From: Xylona heveae TC161 | Taxonomy: Eukaryota > Ascomycota > Xylonomycetes > Xylonales > Xylonaceae | NCBI RefSeq assembly: GCF_001619985.1 | Contig: NW_017264200.1 | Coordinates: 620,001-684,000, forward strand | Reading direction: 5' to 3' | Length of the DNA: 64,000 nucleotides | Shown: piece after piece, positions 1-12,467 of the stretch | How positions within the stretch are numbered: the stretch's first letter is position 1 | Layout: each line of letters begins with the position of its first letter | Position numbers and translations under genes: made by a program | The notes under the pieces: model-generated | The model's input: the letters and a program-made list of their open reading frames with translations, nothing else | Database searches by the model: none | What the model was told of the DNA's origin: nothing

Positions 1-3000
1 GGCGAGCGTCCATCTCGAGGGCTGAGCTTCAGGCCTTGGCCGATACGCACAGTGATGCATTGGAAGGAATTCATGAGTCCGGCTTGGAGTCGAGATTCGC
101 CGCCGGTGCAGGTGTGCCAAGCGTTGAGGCATTCGACACTTCATTCGATGATCGCCCTTCATCGTCGACCGGTGACGTGACAAGCTCCGAAACGAGCGAT
201 GAAGAAGTGATTGATATGGAGGATGACGGCTCCGAACAGGATGATGCTGAGAACCCTCCTGACAATTCTCCGTAAGTGCTAGGGTTTCATTGGCAACTTT
301 GCCTCTCTATATGATGTGTGACTGATTCGCAACCTCAGGTACCCGCAGGTTCGGGCTTCGGTTTCCGCAGTAGATAATATTACACTTTCTATTAGCAGTA
401 AGTTCAAGTCACCAGACTGATCCTCGAGCGCACACTAATACCTTTTGCGCAACTTTTAGCCCCTCGCATGTGGATTCTTTCTATGATGTTTGCATTGCTC
501 GGCTCTTCAACAAATCTTTTCTTCTCATTGCGATACCCCAGCGTTAGCATTACTCCTGTTATTGCTCTTTTGCTTGTCCATCCTCTTGGCCTTCTTTGGG
601 ATCAGCTTCTCAAGCGATCAGACGATCCCGAAGAATATTTCGTCGATGGCGTCTTGCAAGGACGAAGCCCATCCGCTCATTCGGAGTGGGTCCCGCATGA
701 TCTGCGTCAACCCTCAGACACGGCTGCTCCTCTATCCAGAGTGCCTACTGGTGAAGCAAGTCCAGGACCTGCACACGAAACTAGCAGACCGGTGACGAGT
801 AGTCGAAGGAGTTGGAAACGATCGCTGAGACTGTGGCTCGCTCAGGGGCGATGGAACGAAAAGGAACACAGTTGTGTTTACATTAGCAGCAACGTTTCTT
901 TTGGTTTTGCCTTTGCAACTGACGTAGGAGGTCCCGGTTGGAAATATCTCGCATTTGAGTCCCGCCACTAATTTTCAGCATAGGTCATTGTCGAGCAAAC
1001 AAAATTCTACAATCAAGATCTTGGCATCGTCTATCAGTTACTTCTGACGCTGTCGACACAGATTCTAGGTTACACATTCGCTGGACTTACCCGGCATTAC
1101 CTCGTTCGTCCTGGTGGTATGATCTGGCCGGGCACCCTTATGTCCACTTCCATGTTTAGAACATTGCATAAAGAGGAGAATCGGATAGCGAATGGCTGGC
1201 GTATATCACGTTGGAAGTTCTTCATGATCATCTGGGGTGCTAGTTTCGCCTTTTACTTTTTACCCGGTTTGTTGATGCCGGCGCTGAGTTATTTCAACGT
1301 TATCACGTGGTTTGCTCCGAAAAGTCCTGTCATTGCCAATCTTGTAAGACCCTCCTTTGGTAATGACCAATGATTCTCCTAGGAATACTAACTATTTGCA
1401 GTTTGGCGTGGCATCTGGTTTAGGCCTGTTTCCTATCACGTTTGATTGGTCGCAGATTGCATATATTGGCTCCCCGTTGCTTACGCCTTTCTGGGCTGCC
1501 CTCAACGTTGTTGGGGGTCTGGTAATTGTCATGTATATCATGGCTCCTATTTTTTGTAAGACCATAATCGTATCTGTCACCATACCTGGAATTATAGACT
1601 AATTGTCTTTGAGACTATACCAATGTCATGTTCTCGTCATATATGCCCATCCTGTCGTCGGTTGTGTTCGACAACACTGGAAAACCATACGACGTCAGCA
1701 GAATCTTAACCAAGGATTTTGTGTTTGACAACGAGGCATATCACCGGTACAGCCGGGTTTTCCTTCCCATCACCTATGTCCTTAGTTACGCACTCCAGTT
1801 TGCAGCTCTGACAGCTCTCATCACCCATACCATCTGCTGGCACAGTAAGGATATTTGGCGACAATGGAAACGGTCGCTGCAAGAGAACAGGGTAGATAAT
1901 AAGGCCGAATATCAGCCCGTGGATCCCACCGCGCGTCCCGATCCTGACAAAAATCAGCTCCGGCGGTCACTGAGCAGTGGAAACGCGTCTGACCCAGGCC
2001 TCGATACATTGATGAGTGGCGAGGATGTACACTGCCGGCTCATGCGACGATACAAAGATGCGCCAATTAGTTGGTACTTGATTACGTTTGTGACGATGAC
2101 AGCGATTGGGATATTTGTCGTCGAATAGTAAGCAATTCGCTCGGATGAAGCGTTCTCCAGAACGAGTCTTGCTAATACTCCTTTAGTTACCCCATTCATC
2201 TGCCCTGGTATGGCTTGTTGATGGCCCTGGGTATCGGCGCAATCTTTTTCATTCCTATTGGAATCGTCATGGCCATTACAAATCAACAAAGCAGTCTTTA
2301 CCTTATCTGCCAACTCATTTGTGGCGTTGTTTTCCCTGGCCGACCTGTGGCAAATATGGTATTTGTCACTTATGGTTACGTAGGTGTCTCACTCATCGAT
2401 TGATATAATCACTGGCTAATATTCTCAACAATTTAGATCACCTCAATGCAGGGTCTCAAATTCTCCTCTGACTTGAAGCTGGGCCACTATATGAAAATAC
2501 CGCCGAGGATTTTGTTCTGGGTTCAGATGGCTGCGACTATCGTCTCGAGCCTGACGCAGATCGGCGTTCTGAACTGGGCCTTCCGCAATATTCCACACAT
2601 TTGCACACCTGAAGCCATCAACGGGTTCACCTGTCCTATTGCACGTGTACACTTCAATGGTAGCATTTTATGGGGCGTCGTAGGTCCACGACGCTTCTTT
2701 GGTCCTGGAGGAATGTACCGGCCCCTAGTCTGGGCATTCTTGTTCGGGGCTATCGCGCCACTTGGCGTTTGGCTTCTTGGCAGGAAAAACCGGCGGAGCT
2801 TGTGGAGAAGAGTGAATTTGCCAGTGCTGTTTGGCAGTTTGAGCTGGATTCCGCCAGCGGTCAGTTTACCTCCATCTAGTTTATTGATGACTTGCCGTTC
2901 CCATGCTAATTCATTGTTTTCCAGACTGGACTCAACTTTTCTGTGTGGACGCTCACGTGCTACATCTTCAACCATCTCATTCGTCGGCGCGCCCCGGCGT

Positions 3001-3266
3001 GGTGGAGCAAATACACCATGACTCTGTCTGCCGCATTGGACTCTGGCCTCGCATTTGGCGTTGTTGTAGTCTTCTTTGGCTTTGCTTATACCGGAATCAT
3101 GGAAGGTTTCAAATGGTGGGGAACAGAGATTTACAAACAGGTTGGTATTGACGCCCATTTTCCATTTCGGCATCACTAATAACTGTGTCGATAGGGATGC
3201 GATTGGCAGGCCTGTGCGTACCGGACTGTCCCGCCAGGCGAGCACTTTGGCCCAGATACGTGGTGA
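1..3266 (+). CDS. OPT-family oligopeptide transporter, 3' part (5' end outside window)
   Basis: Multi-pass plasma-membrane transporter of the oligopeptide transporter (OPT) family, expected to import small peptides or related metal/peptide ligands with protons. Ten exons can be joined in frame: 1-271, 339-397, 460-923, 984-1343, 1402-1555, 1614-2127, 2187-2379, 2437-2859, 2925-3140, 3195-3266, giving at least 907 residues. The first exon is open to the window edge, so the true start lies upstream; the start-like codon at 36 is TTG. Family hallmarks are the acidic N-terminal tail, the PYPQVR entry motif, LGSSTNLFFSLRYPSV in the first membrane helix, RNEKEH-like and SSNVSFGFAFATD stretches, RPGGMIWPGTLMST, and a C-terminal CAYRTVPPGEHFGPDTW tail. 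The loop around 640-830 is Ser/Pro-rich. Family assignment is firm; the substrate is unknown. Confidence 0.9.
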
Positions 3267-4436
3267 TGCATTAAACCTTCTTGTTCATATACTCTTATTC
3301 TTATTCTTATTCTTAATGCCCGCTACGAACTTGACGTATAGATTTCATGTTGCAGCATCGCTAGCGCGCTTCCTATTCTTATCATCTTTCAAATATTTGC
3401 ATGCATATAGCTTGGCAATTTGTACCAATAAATGTCATTGACATCTCGCCTTTGGCAGCATATCTTTTCAAGTAATTTGGGCTTGGCATTGAGATTCCAT
3501 GGCTTCTTCTTGTATTTAAATCAGTGCCTACAATTGACGAAAAATAAATGCCTGTATTTAACGACAGCAAATACAAACTGTTAAATTTCTCTTTTGTGCA
3601 AGCCCTATCTTCGCGTCCCCCAGGAAGGAAACCCCTTGCCAAATTCATTAGCCTTTGGGATTCACGTCCTTCTCCCTCAATCTCCTACGGCGGCACTTGC
3701 GATTTTCCACCAAACGAAGCATAAATCCAGAGAAGCGAAACAATCACTCTGCAAACTCTCCTATCTTCATGCTTGCCACTGAATCACTAAATTCTCATGC
3801 CTTTGCAATTCACAAGAATCACGAGACGTTCTGGTTTGTTGCCTATCAAACTCGTACTTGGCTGCCTGGCTGCCTAGGAGATGCCTAGAACATTCCCTTC
3901 CATTTCGAACCAATTCTGCTATTCCTTTTCACATTCACCTCGATATCATCAAGTATATAAAACTCCCTTTTCCGCTCGCGCTCTAGAATCCTAGATGATT
4001 CTCTCTTCCTCGTCGAAGCAGTTTCTAAGACACATGTCCAGACTCTAGAGCCCCTATGAGCAATCTCGAGTATTCTTATAGCTTGGCGGCTATATATTTG
4101 TGCAAAACCCTGAGCATGCAAATACCACTCACACCTTTCTTTTCAAGTTTGGGGTTATATATACATTGGCAGTGGAATAAATGCTACTGGGGTCTGTCGA
4201 GAGAAGTCGAGTTGAAAATATGTGACGGGTTTAGTAAAGGAAGGGAAGACCCTGAAGCTTAGACGCTTGAGACATTCAGACAAAAAGACCTTTGAAGAAG
4301 CTGAATTGGAAGAACCCAGGAGGGGCCAAAATTACGGGGATTATCACCCCCTATGCCTACCGACTAGAGTTTCCGCAGAGGATGGAAATTCATAATGTTT
4401 CTGGATTGCAGAAATCAGGTATGGAGAGCTGAGTGA

Positions 4437-4533
4437 CACTCGTTCAGGAACTCTTGCTGAGAGATTCTGTGGATGTGGATTTTCATTTGGAGTTAATACA
4501 TCGCCGGAGACGACGAGAATGGCCATCCATGGA
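4437..4533 (+). pseudogene. Copied fragment of the caspase-like gene
   Basis: These 97 bases match 15267-15363 in the same orientation with about four differences, and the reading frame is conserved, encoding the LLLRDSVDVDFHLEL segment and an HRRRRREWPSM segment. Similarity ends abruptly on both sides, and no start codon, splice site or flanking homology makes it a gene. It is a partial duplicate, or the last recognisable piece of a second, otherwise decayed copy. Confidence 0.85.
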
Positions 4534-6022
4534 GTCGTCACCCAATCGAAATGGGAGTAAAGCCTCGACGGTATACCGTATTATGCCTGTTGGCTCTGCA
4601 CGTGCAGACATTTGAATTGAACAATCTTCACAACAACGGAATCTCTATCGGACTCGCAGAACTTGCTTCCCTTGAAGACGAAAAAAGCCGAAAACTTCTG
4701 GCGGGGTTTATCCCTCTCCAGTTGAAGAGTCTGCACAAGACAGAGGATAACTGTCCTGCCTCGTGGCGCAAATGCTGTTCCAAACTTCTGCTGCTTTCTA
4801 CCAAACCTTTACTGAGATATCCTGCGGCCTGCCTTTCAGTGTTGGCGGCTACCATGGTTATTCTTCGGTCTAGAGCCTGCTTCAGCTGGAGTCTGGAGAC
4901 AGAACAACTGGCCAAGAAAGGAACGACAAAGCAAAGATTTCAGAGGCCGAGAAAACGAAACTTGTAGGGGAAATGACCCATTCATCTCTGTTTTGAACCT
5001 CTTTCTTCACGATTTTCCAAGCTTGGCTACGATTCTAAGAGGGGCTTTGTTTTTTCTTCACTTGGAACATTACAGCTTTTCACCGTACTCGTTCTCTGGA
5101 TAGAGCATGCCCCTGGCAGGTTCAATTCGATATTATCTGAGGCTGTCATTGGATATATATCTCCCATACAAGAGCAACGAAATTGAGTCTATCTATCAAG
5201 TCAAACTGTCGAAGAATGGAAAGAAAGGGAGAAACCCGCGGCCAATATCTCGAAAATATGTCTCGCAGCCGCGAGGATTCATTGAATATACGGGGCTGGT
5301 TGAAGGCCTAGGGCCGAGAAAACAACGAGAGCGGGTGCTAGAAAATAACAGAGCAGTTCCCTGCTGTCTATTGTTTCTACACAAGCAAACAAAAAACTGA
5401 TATTCCAATTTGATGCTCAAAGATTATTCCGACGAGATCAAATTTCGATTTTCAAAAAATTTCCGACTGGAAACGACAATCGATTGTCGTTCCCAACTTT
5501 TCAACGGCAGAGTTTATAACGGAGGCAAATGCAACAGAAAACCGGGGCTGGATCGAGTCGTATTTCGTCACGAAGAAGGCGAGAATCAACCGTGGTGTAA
5601 CATCGTTGATACGATGAATTTCAAGAGAACCAAATGGGCAAAAAAAAAAGTTCAAGTTTTGATCTGCTCATACGCAGTAGATTCCTGTGGTTTAAATCTT
5701 TACCACCTCCGCCATACGGCGTCTCTGCACCATCTACCGCCTGCATATATGAGGGCTTGACCGGATGAACCTCATTTATTGAACAGTGGCTGATTCGTTT
5801 CTGTAGAGAGGTGGATACTTTCTTTTGGGCCATGTTGTGGGTGGTGCCCGGCTTCAACTACAGTCTACTCCTATAAAGATTATTGGCTTGAGAGATGTAT
5901 GCGAGGTAAACGGATGTTGCTTTTGAAGAGAGATGGCATACGGTCATACCTCAACGGATTAGATATGGCCGTGGAAAATTGCGTTCTGCTCTTCGGTCTG
6001 CTCCAGTCTCTCTGCCTCTCTC

Positions 6023-6722
6023 TTGTCCTCCGGACACAAAATGACGGCAGATGTCTACAAGGTGTGTTCTATGTCGCCAGTCAAAATCATCCTGGTTTGG
6101 TGTTCGGAGAAGATATTTCTTCAATACCTATCCTCCAATCCTGGAGGCAATGATGGTGATCCTCAGTTGCCCTCGCCTCGCCCTTCTTCTGACAAAGGTG
6201 AAATGCCACAGAATTCTCCCGCAGGTGTCAAGAATCATGATATGCCACTTTAAATGCTGGAAGAATCAGCGGCAACTGATGGCTCGTTGCGCTTTGTGCG
6301 ACTCCCATGGGGCACTACCGCAGAATGTCAGGTTGATGCTGAGCCTCGTCCCCACTGGCGAGTTAATCCCAACATGGAGGAATTTATTGCACAAGCTAGG
6401 CTGCTAGAGAGGCAGCAACGGGTGCTGGATCCGCCACGGGGAGTCCTTCTCGCCATTCTTCTCGCTCTCCTCTTCCTGGTTCTCCGAGTCACCCTTCTGG
6501 GTCGTCTTCCGCTGTTGTCGACTTTGTCTTTCAGAATGCTTTCACTCTTTCACTCCGTGCTGTGCGGCCTGTGGTTACCAGGACAAAGGGTTACTACACG
6601 GTCGCATGGCAGAATCACTATGGATTCAGGCGTACGGCACGCCCAACTACACACCGTGCACCCCTCAGTCGTCAATAGATAGGATTAGAATCCGACACTG
6701 CCCTAAGGCAACCAGAGAGCAA
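6023..6722 (+). pseudogene. Broken reading frame, unknown protein
   Basis: The frame from 6023 to 6682 is open except for one TAA at 6251-6253. The TAA could derive from CAA by a C-to-T change of the type made by repeat-induced point mutation. The encoded text has protein-like composition upstream (a Pro/Ser/Asp-rich piece) and downstream (SLRFVRLPWGTTAECQVDAE, then EEFIAQARLLERQQRVLDPP). Beyond about 6430 the better composition moves to another frame (Ser/Pro-rich, then DFVFQNAFTLSLRAVRPVV), suggesting a frameshift. I do not recognise the family. It may be a dead gene or chance. Confidence 0.25.
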
Positions 6723-8415
6723 TGATACCATCGGCGCAGAGTACGAAAGGAACGTTTGCAAGCATTGACCACACGAAATAGCGATCGTTACTTTTCTACA
6801 GCCATAGCTATCTATTAATGTGCTTTGGTGGCAGATATAAACAGAACAGAAGCAAAGAAAGAGTCAGAGATGAGGATTCCGTAGAGTTCTGGCAAACCAA
6901 CAGGTGCTACCTGGCCACAGCCTACCGGCAGATCCAAGCCCTCAAGCAGATACATGCCCTGACGCTGATCTGCCACCGGGTGTCAGATTGGATAATGGCT
7001 TGTGCGCTGCTCGATTTTAAAATATCTGAGAGGAAAGATGTTGGACCATGTCCTAAACTCCTGTCACAGCTATGGCTGGTTTCCGACAGAGTCTCGATCG
7101 CCATATCTGGCCCGAATGTAAGTCGGCCTGGTTCTACTACAGTTAAAGCTATTCAAGAAATCTAGAAACTTGCAAAGCATGAGTTGATCTAAATACTTAT
7201 TAGATGAAAGATATACTTTTAACTCAAAGAAAGGATACAACGAGTGACTATATCCGTTACAGTGGACAGGTCATGACTCATGCTCATAGCAGCTGGAGGA
7301 GGATGTTTCAAATACTCAGCACCTAGTAGATAGATTCCACCGCAGGTATCCAAGTATCCTACCAATTGAGCACTGAAAGGCTCTCGCATGAGACCCCGGA
7401 AAGACTGGAAGACTGCAAAGCTAGTCGGAAAGGAAGAAGCACAAAGGTCGTATCACAAGCAACAACAAAAATTTCCAGTATGAGTCTAAAACCGCCGGGT
7501 AATATCCTGGCTGGAACTTCATCTGAAGACTCGAAGCAAACCTGGACAGTTGGTAGAGCTGACGTTTTCGTTTACAGAAAGGCATTGGCTGCCAACTCTG
7601 GCAAAGAGAGTAAAAGAGGACTTTTACTGACTCTGACAACCCATTGGTCTTCTGTTACAAAAACATGGATATTCTTCCAATAATACGTTCTCTCGACCAT
7701 ATTGGAAACACTCGGCGACTTCAGAGAATCAGACCACATTAGCAGCCCTTGTGCTTTGACCAAAGGCAATCAGTCTATTTACGAACAAATGTTTCCCTCA
7801 TACCTGACTGTAATGATGATGTTCCATGTCCAAGTGCAACGTCACATACGATTGTATAACAAGGTTAGAGAATTTTTCTATGTTATAATTTTTTTTTATT
7901 AGTCACTCAGACTCACTCTTTCAAAGAGACCAATTTTGACTTAATGCTAGCATCTCCTCTGCCCTTGGAAATTTTTTATTTCAGGGCTCGCTGGCAGCTG
8001 GCTGTTTGGCTTGGTAGTAGGATGCATTGGTACTGGTTTGACCGCTTGGTTCACGGGCACTCTGGCATACAGGAACAACGGCTGTACTATGAGGCAGCAG
8101 GCTAGATGAGAGTCGAGACACAATTGATTTGGGAGAGTTTTGACAAATTCTCTTGGAATGAGTTTCTTGGCTATTAGATAGTTGAAGATGAAGCCCTTTG
8201 CCATTCGTTCTTTTCTGTCCATGCATGTCATGGGCACTGTGGAACAGGAAGACCCGAGTCCCGACTGGGCAGGAAGGGTGGTCTAAAGAAAGGAAAATCA
8301 GCTGGCCGCTAACAATTTGGCCGCCGTGGCCTTCCAAGGAATGGGAGAGAATCGCCTTATGGGGGAGGGAGTGGATCGGGTGTTCTTGCTCTTTCTGAGC
8401 CAATTGCTTCGCTTG

Positions 8416-8431
8416 TACTCCGTACGGAGTA
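8416..8431. repeat. Perfect 16-base palindrome TACTCCGTACGGAGTA
   Basis: Self-complementary over all 16 bases. Shorter relatives occur at 37152-37164 and around 38483-38492 within the FAS intergenic region. From memory, this palindrome family is common between genes in Aspergillus-type genomes; that was not verified here. Confidence 0.6.
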
Positions 8432-9837
8432 TTTACACTTTCTCCAAAACTGATAAACATAAATGCAATGCACACTCCAAGTATGTACTACTATATCTTA
8501 TTTTGTCTTGTATTTACTAATTCTTTTATTAGAGATAATGGCAAAAAGCAGTCGGGGGTCACCAATATTTACTCATTTTGGTAACCTTACCAAAACTTGT
8601 AATATTTGACATCATGACTCTTTCTCAACAACCAATATATTATTACTAAGTTTATATACATTATAAAGTTATTCATTAGCTTATCATATTATATTAATTT
8701 TTATTGAGTTTGTTTAACTATTTTTTTACTATCTGTAGAAGACATTTAGAGGAAAACTAATGATTTCTAGCCAGTACTATACAGACTAGAATAAGGAGGG
8801 AATTTCTACAATAAAATGATATAATATTTACAGGAAATATATAGCTTAAACTCTTCTATCTATGTATTATTTTGAAATTTCTATACTATTAGTTGTTGTT
8901 GATTAATCTATGGCAAAACATCTTCCCCTGTTAAGCCAATGGTGGGAAGATTTTCGTGCCCTAGTACTGTAAGTTTAACCAAGGAATCGTCCCTTCGAGG
9001 GTCCGTTTGTTAGTCCAATACACCAAATGAGCTTTTCTAAACCACCGGAACCTTTCTCAACTCGGCGTTACTGTGTTATGGCCTAGCTTCCATCTCTCTG
9101 TTACAAGTGCGGTGTGTCTCTCTAAACAAAAATGAACTCTATAAGCTTTCTATATACATAACAATACTATCAGGAGAAGAACGGCTAACATAGCATGAAT
9201 CGCCCATCGGAATTGGAATGCAGTGTAATCGGTATGGGAAAAGGGCAAGAGAATTACAGTCGGTCAAGTAGATTACATCTCCATTTTTTTTTTCTTAACC
9301 GGTGATATTTATGTCTCTTGATTTTGGCGCAACTTGCAAGGCAGCAAGGTTCTCGGCGGGAATATCATCCGCATTATTCAGATCCAAATGAAAAGGGCTA
9401 AAGGGTAAAGGTGAATATTATAATAGAATTAAATATAGAAATAATAAAGCAGATTTTCCCAGTTATGGTTTGAAAGTAATAAAGGTATTAATAAATGAAG
9501 TGTCGGGTAAAGGCCTAAAACAGTATGGATATAACGGGTTGCAAGATGGAGAGCATCAATGTATAATAATGCAAAAAACGATTGGTATCATGGCAGGGTA
9601 GCTAAATGTTTCGTGAATGAGAAATGAGCTCGTAATGTAAAAGGTATAATTTTAAAGATGCATTCGTCCAGTAAGAGGCAGAGTCGCTGAGTCGTGAATG
9701 TCGATGAGTTGAAAGAATACTGTAGTATAACGGCGATGCAATGACAAAGTCGTTCATCGTAAATTCATGACGATGTAGGAGAAAAGTGAGAAATTAGATG
9801 ATAATCTTAATGGTGATGGCGAAAAGAACATCCCGCA

Positions 9838-12467
9838 TCAGCCAATATTATGCAACCATGATCCGATTTTGCCGTCACTGCCCATGAGGGTATGTCGTCG
9901 ACGACCAGCGCCTGGACGGTTGAGCACATTGGCCGTGGTGAGATCAGAACTCATCCTTCCGTGTGTGGGATTTGCAGCCGGAGAGGCATCTTCTCCTTCC
10001 CTCGTTTGTGTGTTCGTGTTGCGCCGGTTTCTTTTCGATGTACGGGTATCTCGTCTTGGCTGCTCTTCGACGAGTAAGCCGGGTGGAGCCCAGGAACCAT
10101 TCAATGCCTGTCGATCATCGAGACCGCGCATCTGGTTCGCAATGGCAGCAGCATTGTCGAAGAAATGTCCAGTAAAAAGGTTTGCGGGATTGCGGGCGTG
10201 CACGTAATCCTCATTCATAAAGTGGTCGGTCGTGTTACCGATTCCAAAAATATCTCCCTGTTGACCATATTCCCGGCGGGCTTGTTCTTCACGTGCCATT
10301 TCTCGCTCTCGTCGGCGCTGGAGTTGCTGTTGCTGCACGAGATGCTGATGCTGACGACGAGCACGACGGCGGGTTGCGTAGTCGTTCAATACGGCGTCGA
10401 CGATTGCGTCTTCATGTCCATCTTCGTCATCATCCTCCATGCCGAGGATTTGCAGTCGTCGAGCAAGTATTTCGTCTTCTTGCTCTTGTCGTCGACGCTG
10501 TCCTAGTTCCTCGTGGTATGCAAGCGCGCCGCCACGATAGCCGCCAATATCGTCTGCTGTCGCGCGCCTATAGTGGCCGTACCCCGGTGGCGCGCCTGCC
10601 TGTGGTTGTGGCACATTGAAGTGGTTTAGACGGTCTCCGTCGGCAATAGCGCCATGATTGAACCACGGACAATCACAAGTCTTCCAACGACGTGCACAGA
10701 TCATGCAAAATTCGGCACCGCAGCGACTATGTCCGAGCAAAATCAAGTAAGCTAGTGCTTGATGAAGAAAAAGAAGATTGAAATGAGAAGAAAAAGAAGA
10801 GTAAGAAAAGGGTACATCATCGATGACACTGAGGGTGGAGATGAAAAAAATCTCCATAGCTTGACCAGAAGAATCATGACGGATCCCAAAAGGATAGCAA
10901 ACAAGGCGGCGTACCATGTCATATGATTGCACCCTTCTTTGAGCTCGACCATGGCTTTGCAGTTAAAGCATCGTTGCCATCCTTCTTGTTTGGCGACTTC
11001 AATGAATCGTTTGGTCTCTTCGTCGTTGGGACATTCGCGTCTCGTATGCCATTTCGCATTGCAGAGGCAGCATATTTTGGTCTTACACCGGCTACATTTG
11101 CCGTATTTGCGGCCGCTGCTCGAGTCGATCTGGATGTTGCCAGGCCTGATCCATTCGCCGCAGCCGCGCGTCGGGCAGTAGATACGGTTCTTGGTTGTGT
11201 ACTCTTGATACTTTTTGTTCCATTGCATCTTGAACTTGTCGTTGAATAATCGATCCACGTGACGTAGTGGGATATGGTCTTGGGTGCAGCACCGGGGTGG
11301 CATATGCTGTGGATCGCTGATAGACATGGTGAACACACGCTTGAGGCACTCATGGCACATGCGGTGGCCGCAGGCAAGTTTGGCCGATTTCGACATTGGC
11401 ACGTCGTCTGCCGCGCAGGTTAGACATGCGACTCTAGAAAGGGCAAATATTAGCTTTAGAAGTTATCAATTCTGTGAAAGTTGCTTACTTTTTCTCAGGT
11501 CGCTGAGGCGATGGCCCAAACAATGCAGCGAAGAGGCCAACGCTGCCTCGACGTTGCTTTGGGCCAGTCGCAGTCCCTGTTTTGCCCATTGATGGTTCTG
11601 CTGCTGTAGGTGCGGATGAGGTCGGAGGTTGCCCTTGGCTGGTCGCAGTCGTATTGCTTCTTTGGACGCCTGGGCGCGGAGATGCTGATGTCGGCTTCTC
11701 TTGCATAGACGTGCTCCTTTGTAATTTCAAATCCAAAAGATTAGTGAATGAACTGAGATTCCCCATGTTTCTGCAATTTGCCCATACCTAACGACCTTGG
11801 GAGTCGCACTGCGGCTCGGAGCGGGTGAGCTCTTGGCGGTTGCATTTCCAATCTGGGGATTTGACATTCGTTTCGCGGAAAGTCTGGCAGGCTTGTCTGA
11901 AGCTCTCTTGCTCGAGTCCGATTGTAATCTGGACTGAGACATGTTCGATCTTGAAGTTCGCTCTCTCGATTTTGGGGATGAGGTCGAGGAGCGCGCGGGT
12001 TTCCGAGCCGTGTGGCCGCTCTCATGTCGGTCTGGAGGTCCATATACATAGGCCGAATTATCTGCAGCTGCTCGGTTCTTGGTCGAGTCCCTTGCGGTAA
12101 TCGTAGCGCCTGCATGGCTGCCTTTGCCAAGCCGGGGCGTCGTCTTGTCTCGAGATTGTTTGGATGTAGCTCTTCGTACCGGGGTCGCGGCGGGTGATCG
12201 GGCCGCCTTCAAGTTGGTCATATTCTTAGGTTTTGACTTTCGTATCCGCTCCTCTGACGGACGGTCATAGAATTCGGTCCTGGCTCTGCGCAACTGCTCG
12301 AGGTCCAAGTTCTCTGTACCTGCAAGTCTCGACATAGCATCTGCAGCGTTTGTTGTACCCGATGCCCTTTGCGGAACTCTATCAGCTCTTCGAACCCGTC
12401 GGACACGTCTGCGGCCAGTCTCTCCAATTATCGCAGCTTCTGATGTCTCTTCGCTGGCATCTACCAT
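9838..12467 (-). CDS. RBR-type (RING-IBR-RING) E3 ubiquitin ligase
   Basis: Predicted E3 ligase that takes ubiquitin from an E2 onto its own RING2 cysteine before substrate transfer. Exons in transcription order: 12467-11788, 11716-11489, 11433-10915, 10726-9838, giving 771 residues. Residues 1-300 are basic, Ser/Arg-rich and look disordered. RING1 starts near residue 304 (CLTCAADDV, then ACGHRMCHECL). The IBR follows (YCPTRGCGEW, CSRCKTKICCLC). RING2 is CFNCK, then GCNHMTCRCGAEFCMIC. By comparison with other RBR ligases, the Cys of HMTC (residue 476) is the catalytic one; its codon TG|T is divided by the last intron. The tail after residue 500 has an Arg/Gln-rich coiled-coil-like part. Substrates are unknown. 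Confidence 0.85.

Larger units (their letters stand above)
3267..9837. other. Gene-poor intergenic region with decayed sequence
   Basis: No intact gene can be supported. Open frames are short, start mostly at TTG/GTG, and show no family motifs. The stretch from about 8520 to 9830 is markedly AT-rich. Two relics (a 97-base caspase-gene fragment and a broken frame) and one perfect 16-base palindrome are listed separately. The proximal part contains the 3' untranslated regions of the OPT gene (+) and, from the other side, of the RBR ligase gene (-). Confidence 0.6.

Noticed and set aside
1128-1373. ATG at 1119 as an independent small gene
   Set aside because: It is exon 4 of the OPT transporter; splicing joins it in frame to both sides.
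4551-4967. 138-codon frame directly after the caspase-gene fragment, as a fused gene
   Set aside because: It is in a different frame from the fragment, has no similarity to the parent gene downstream, and no recognisable motif.
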